Assembly (NCBI GenBank): GCA_046091665.1
Contig: JBJTCD010000071.1
Coordinates: 1 to 5,422 of the forward strand
Reading direction: 5' to 3'
Length of the DNA: 5,422 nt
Source of the DNA: CAIUPE01 sp046091665
GTDB lineage: Bacteria; Pseudomonadota; Alphaproteobacteria; Rhizobiales; Beijerinckiaceae
The notes under the pieces were generated by a model, which did not search any database, was not told where the DNA came from, and saw only the letters and a list, made by a program, of their open reading frames with translations. Each line of letters starts with the position of its first letter. Position 1 is the first letter of the stretch. A program made the translations under genes and the position numbers. Shown in pieces: positions 4,602 to 5,422 of this stretch.

Positions 4602-5399
4602 TCATCGCGGTGTGGGAAAGAGTTCGCGTGATTGGCCAGTGATCCTCACGGCGATCAGACCGATGATCTCGCGGATTGTTGAATCAAATAAGCGCAAGCG
4701 TGATGAAGCGGGCTCATCGCCCAATATACCAGTGAATCCTCGGGCGGTTCGCCAATCAACGGGATAGGCTTCAAGGTCAATGCCCGCGGCACGAAAAAGT
4801 CCCATCGCACGCGGCATATGTAGAGCGGATGTTACAAGAAGCCAGCGCTCGCCTTGAACCTGATTGACCATCGCTTTGGTCATGATCGCGTTCTCATAAG
4901 TGTTGCGCGAAGCACGTTCGAACAAAATCCGTCCCGGCGTGATGCCAAGGCGGGAAAGATGCTGCTCGATCAGATCCGCTTCCGACGCTTTAGAGCCCGC
5001 AAGATATCCCGATCCGCCCGTGAAGATGATCTTAGCCTCGGGGTGACGCCGCGCGAGATCGGCCATGGCCAGGAGACGGTCCCCCGCTCCTCCCAGGACC
5101 AACCGATCTTTGACAACTGACGAGGCGAGATTGAGACCGCCCCCTAAAATGATTGCGCCGTTTATCGGGCGCTCGTCATTCGTCGCAGGCGGGAAGCGAT
5201 CCTCGAGCTCCGAAGCCTGTTTTTCAGCAACGGGTGAAAATGAGAGGATCGTCAGGATGAAGAGTGCCGAGCCCCCGAGCGCGAAACCCGCGCGCCGCTT
5301 GCCCCAAAAAATCAGAGCCGACGCAATACAGATACACAAAATCAGAAAACTCGACGGCGCAAAGACGAGCCAAAGCAATTTTGAGATGAGAAAATACAT
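4602..5399 (-). CDS. YdcF/SanA/ElyC family (DUF218) membrane protein
   Basis: A 265-residue inner-membrane protein with two N-terminal transmembrane helices (about 6-31 and 37-56) and a DUF218 domain (about 78-250). Diagnostic motifs are present in order: GAIILGGG (81-88), IIFTGGSGY (124-132), ASEADLIEQHLSRLGI (138-152), RASRNTYENA (162-171) and LLVTSALHMPRA (187-198). The domain has a Rossmann-like fold. The two-helix layout is closest to ElyC, a protein linked in Escherichia coli to peptidoglycan and lipid-carrier metabolism; SanA and YdcF are other relatives. An envelope role is therefore likely but the reaction is not known. The ATG at 5397-5399 is the first possible ATG, since an in-frame TAG stands at 5412-5414. 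No Shine-Dalgarno sequence is visible, and only 23 upstream bases are in the window, so the promoter cannot be judged. The gene is complete and faces the DUF3253 gene. Confidence 0.9.
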   Translation of the reverse strand: MYFLISKLLWLVFAPSSFLILCICIASALIFWGKRRAGFALGGSALFILTILSFSPVAEKQASELEDRFPPATNDERPINGAIILGGGLNLASSVVKDRLVLGGAGDRLLAMADLARRHPEAKIIFTGGSGYLAGSKASEADLIEQHLSRLGITPGRILFERASRNTYENAIMTKAMVNQVQGERWLLVTSALHMPRAMGLFRAAGIDLEAYPVDWRTARGFTGILGDEPASSRLRLFDSTIREIIGLIAVRITGQSRELFPTPR

Positions 5400-5422
5400 G
5401 AGATTATCGATCTAAATATATG

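Noticed and set aside
5065..5415. 116-codon forward open frame opposite the YdcF-like gene
   Set aside because: It is the complement of a gene with clear DUF218 motifs; the product is low in complexity and unrecognisable.

Overview
The window looks like ordinary chromosomal DNA from an alphaproteobacterium, most likely of the Hyphomicrobiales (Rhizobiales). The basis is the gene families present: a Phasin_2-type phasin, a PBP5-type carboxypeptidase fused to a SPOR domain, a Tim14-like membrane J protein, DUF1489, and a DUF599/DUF3253 pair. A Beijerinckiaceae or Methylocystaceae relative is plausible but only inferred. I see no mobile element, CRISPR array, tRNA or rRNA. Genes are tightly packed; the longest non-coding stretch is about 270 bases (216-487).

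Left part (1-487): the 5' end of a phasin gene runs leftward out of the window. Its upstream region is the most information-rich non-coding DNA here. It has a good sigma70-like promoter, two copies of TGCnnTGCAA spaced 32 bp apart that overlap or flank this promoter (candidate sites for the PHB-responsive repressor PhaR), and a GC-rich hairpin in the predicted 5' leader. Diverging from it is a secreted D-alanyl-D-alanine carboxypeptidase with a C-terminal SPOR domain (488-1849).

Middle part (1877-3513): three leftward genes probably form one transcription unit, read in the order rhodanese, DUF1489, Tim14-like J protein. An intrinsic-terminator-like hairpin with a T-tract lies between DUF1489 and the J-protein gene. 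Its T-tract ends directly at the J-protein Shine-Dalgarno sequence, which suggests partial termination or mRNA 3'-end formation inside the cluster.

Right part (3593-5422): a divergent rightward pair encodes a four-helix DUF599 membrane protein and a small DUF3253 protein with a probable winged-helix fold. They converge, 10 bases apart, on a leftward YdcF/SanA/ElyC-type (DUF218) membrane protein gene.

Shared themes are cell-envelope upkeep (carboxypeptidase-SPOR, the YdcF-like protein) and membrane-associated or carbon-storage functions (J protein, phasin). I found no convincing previously undescribed multi-gene system. The best leads are the phasin operator pair, the terminator/Shine-Dalgarno junction, and the uncharacterised DUF599-DUF3253 pair.
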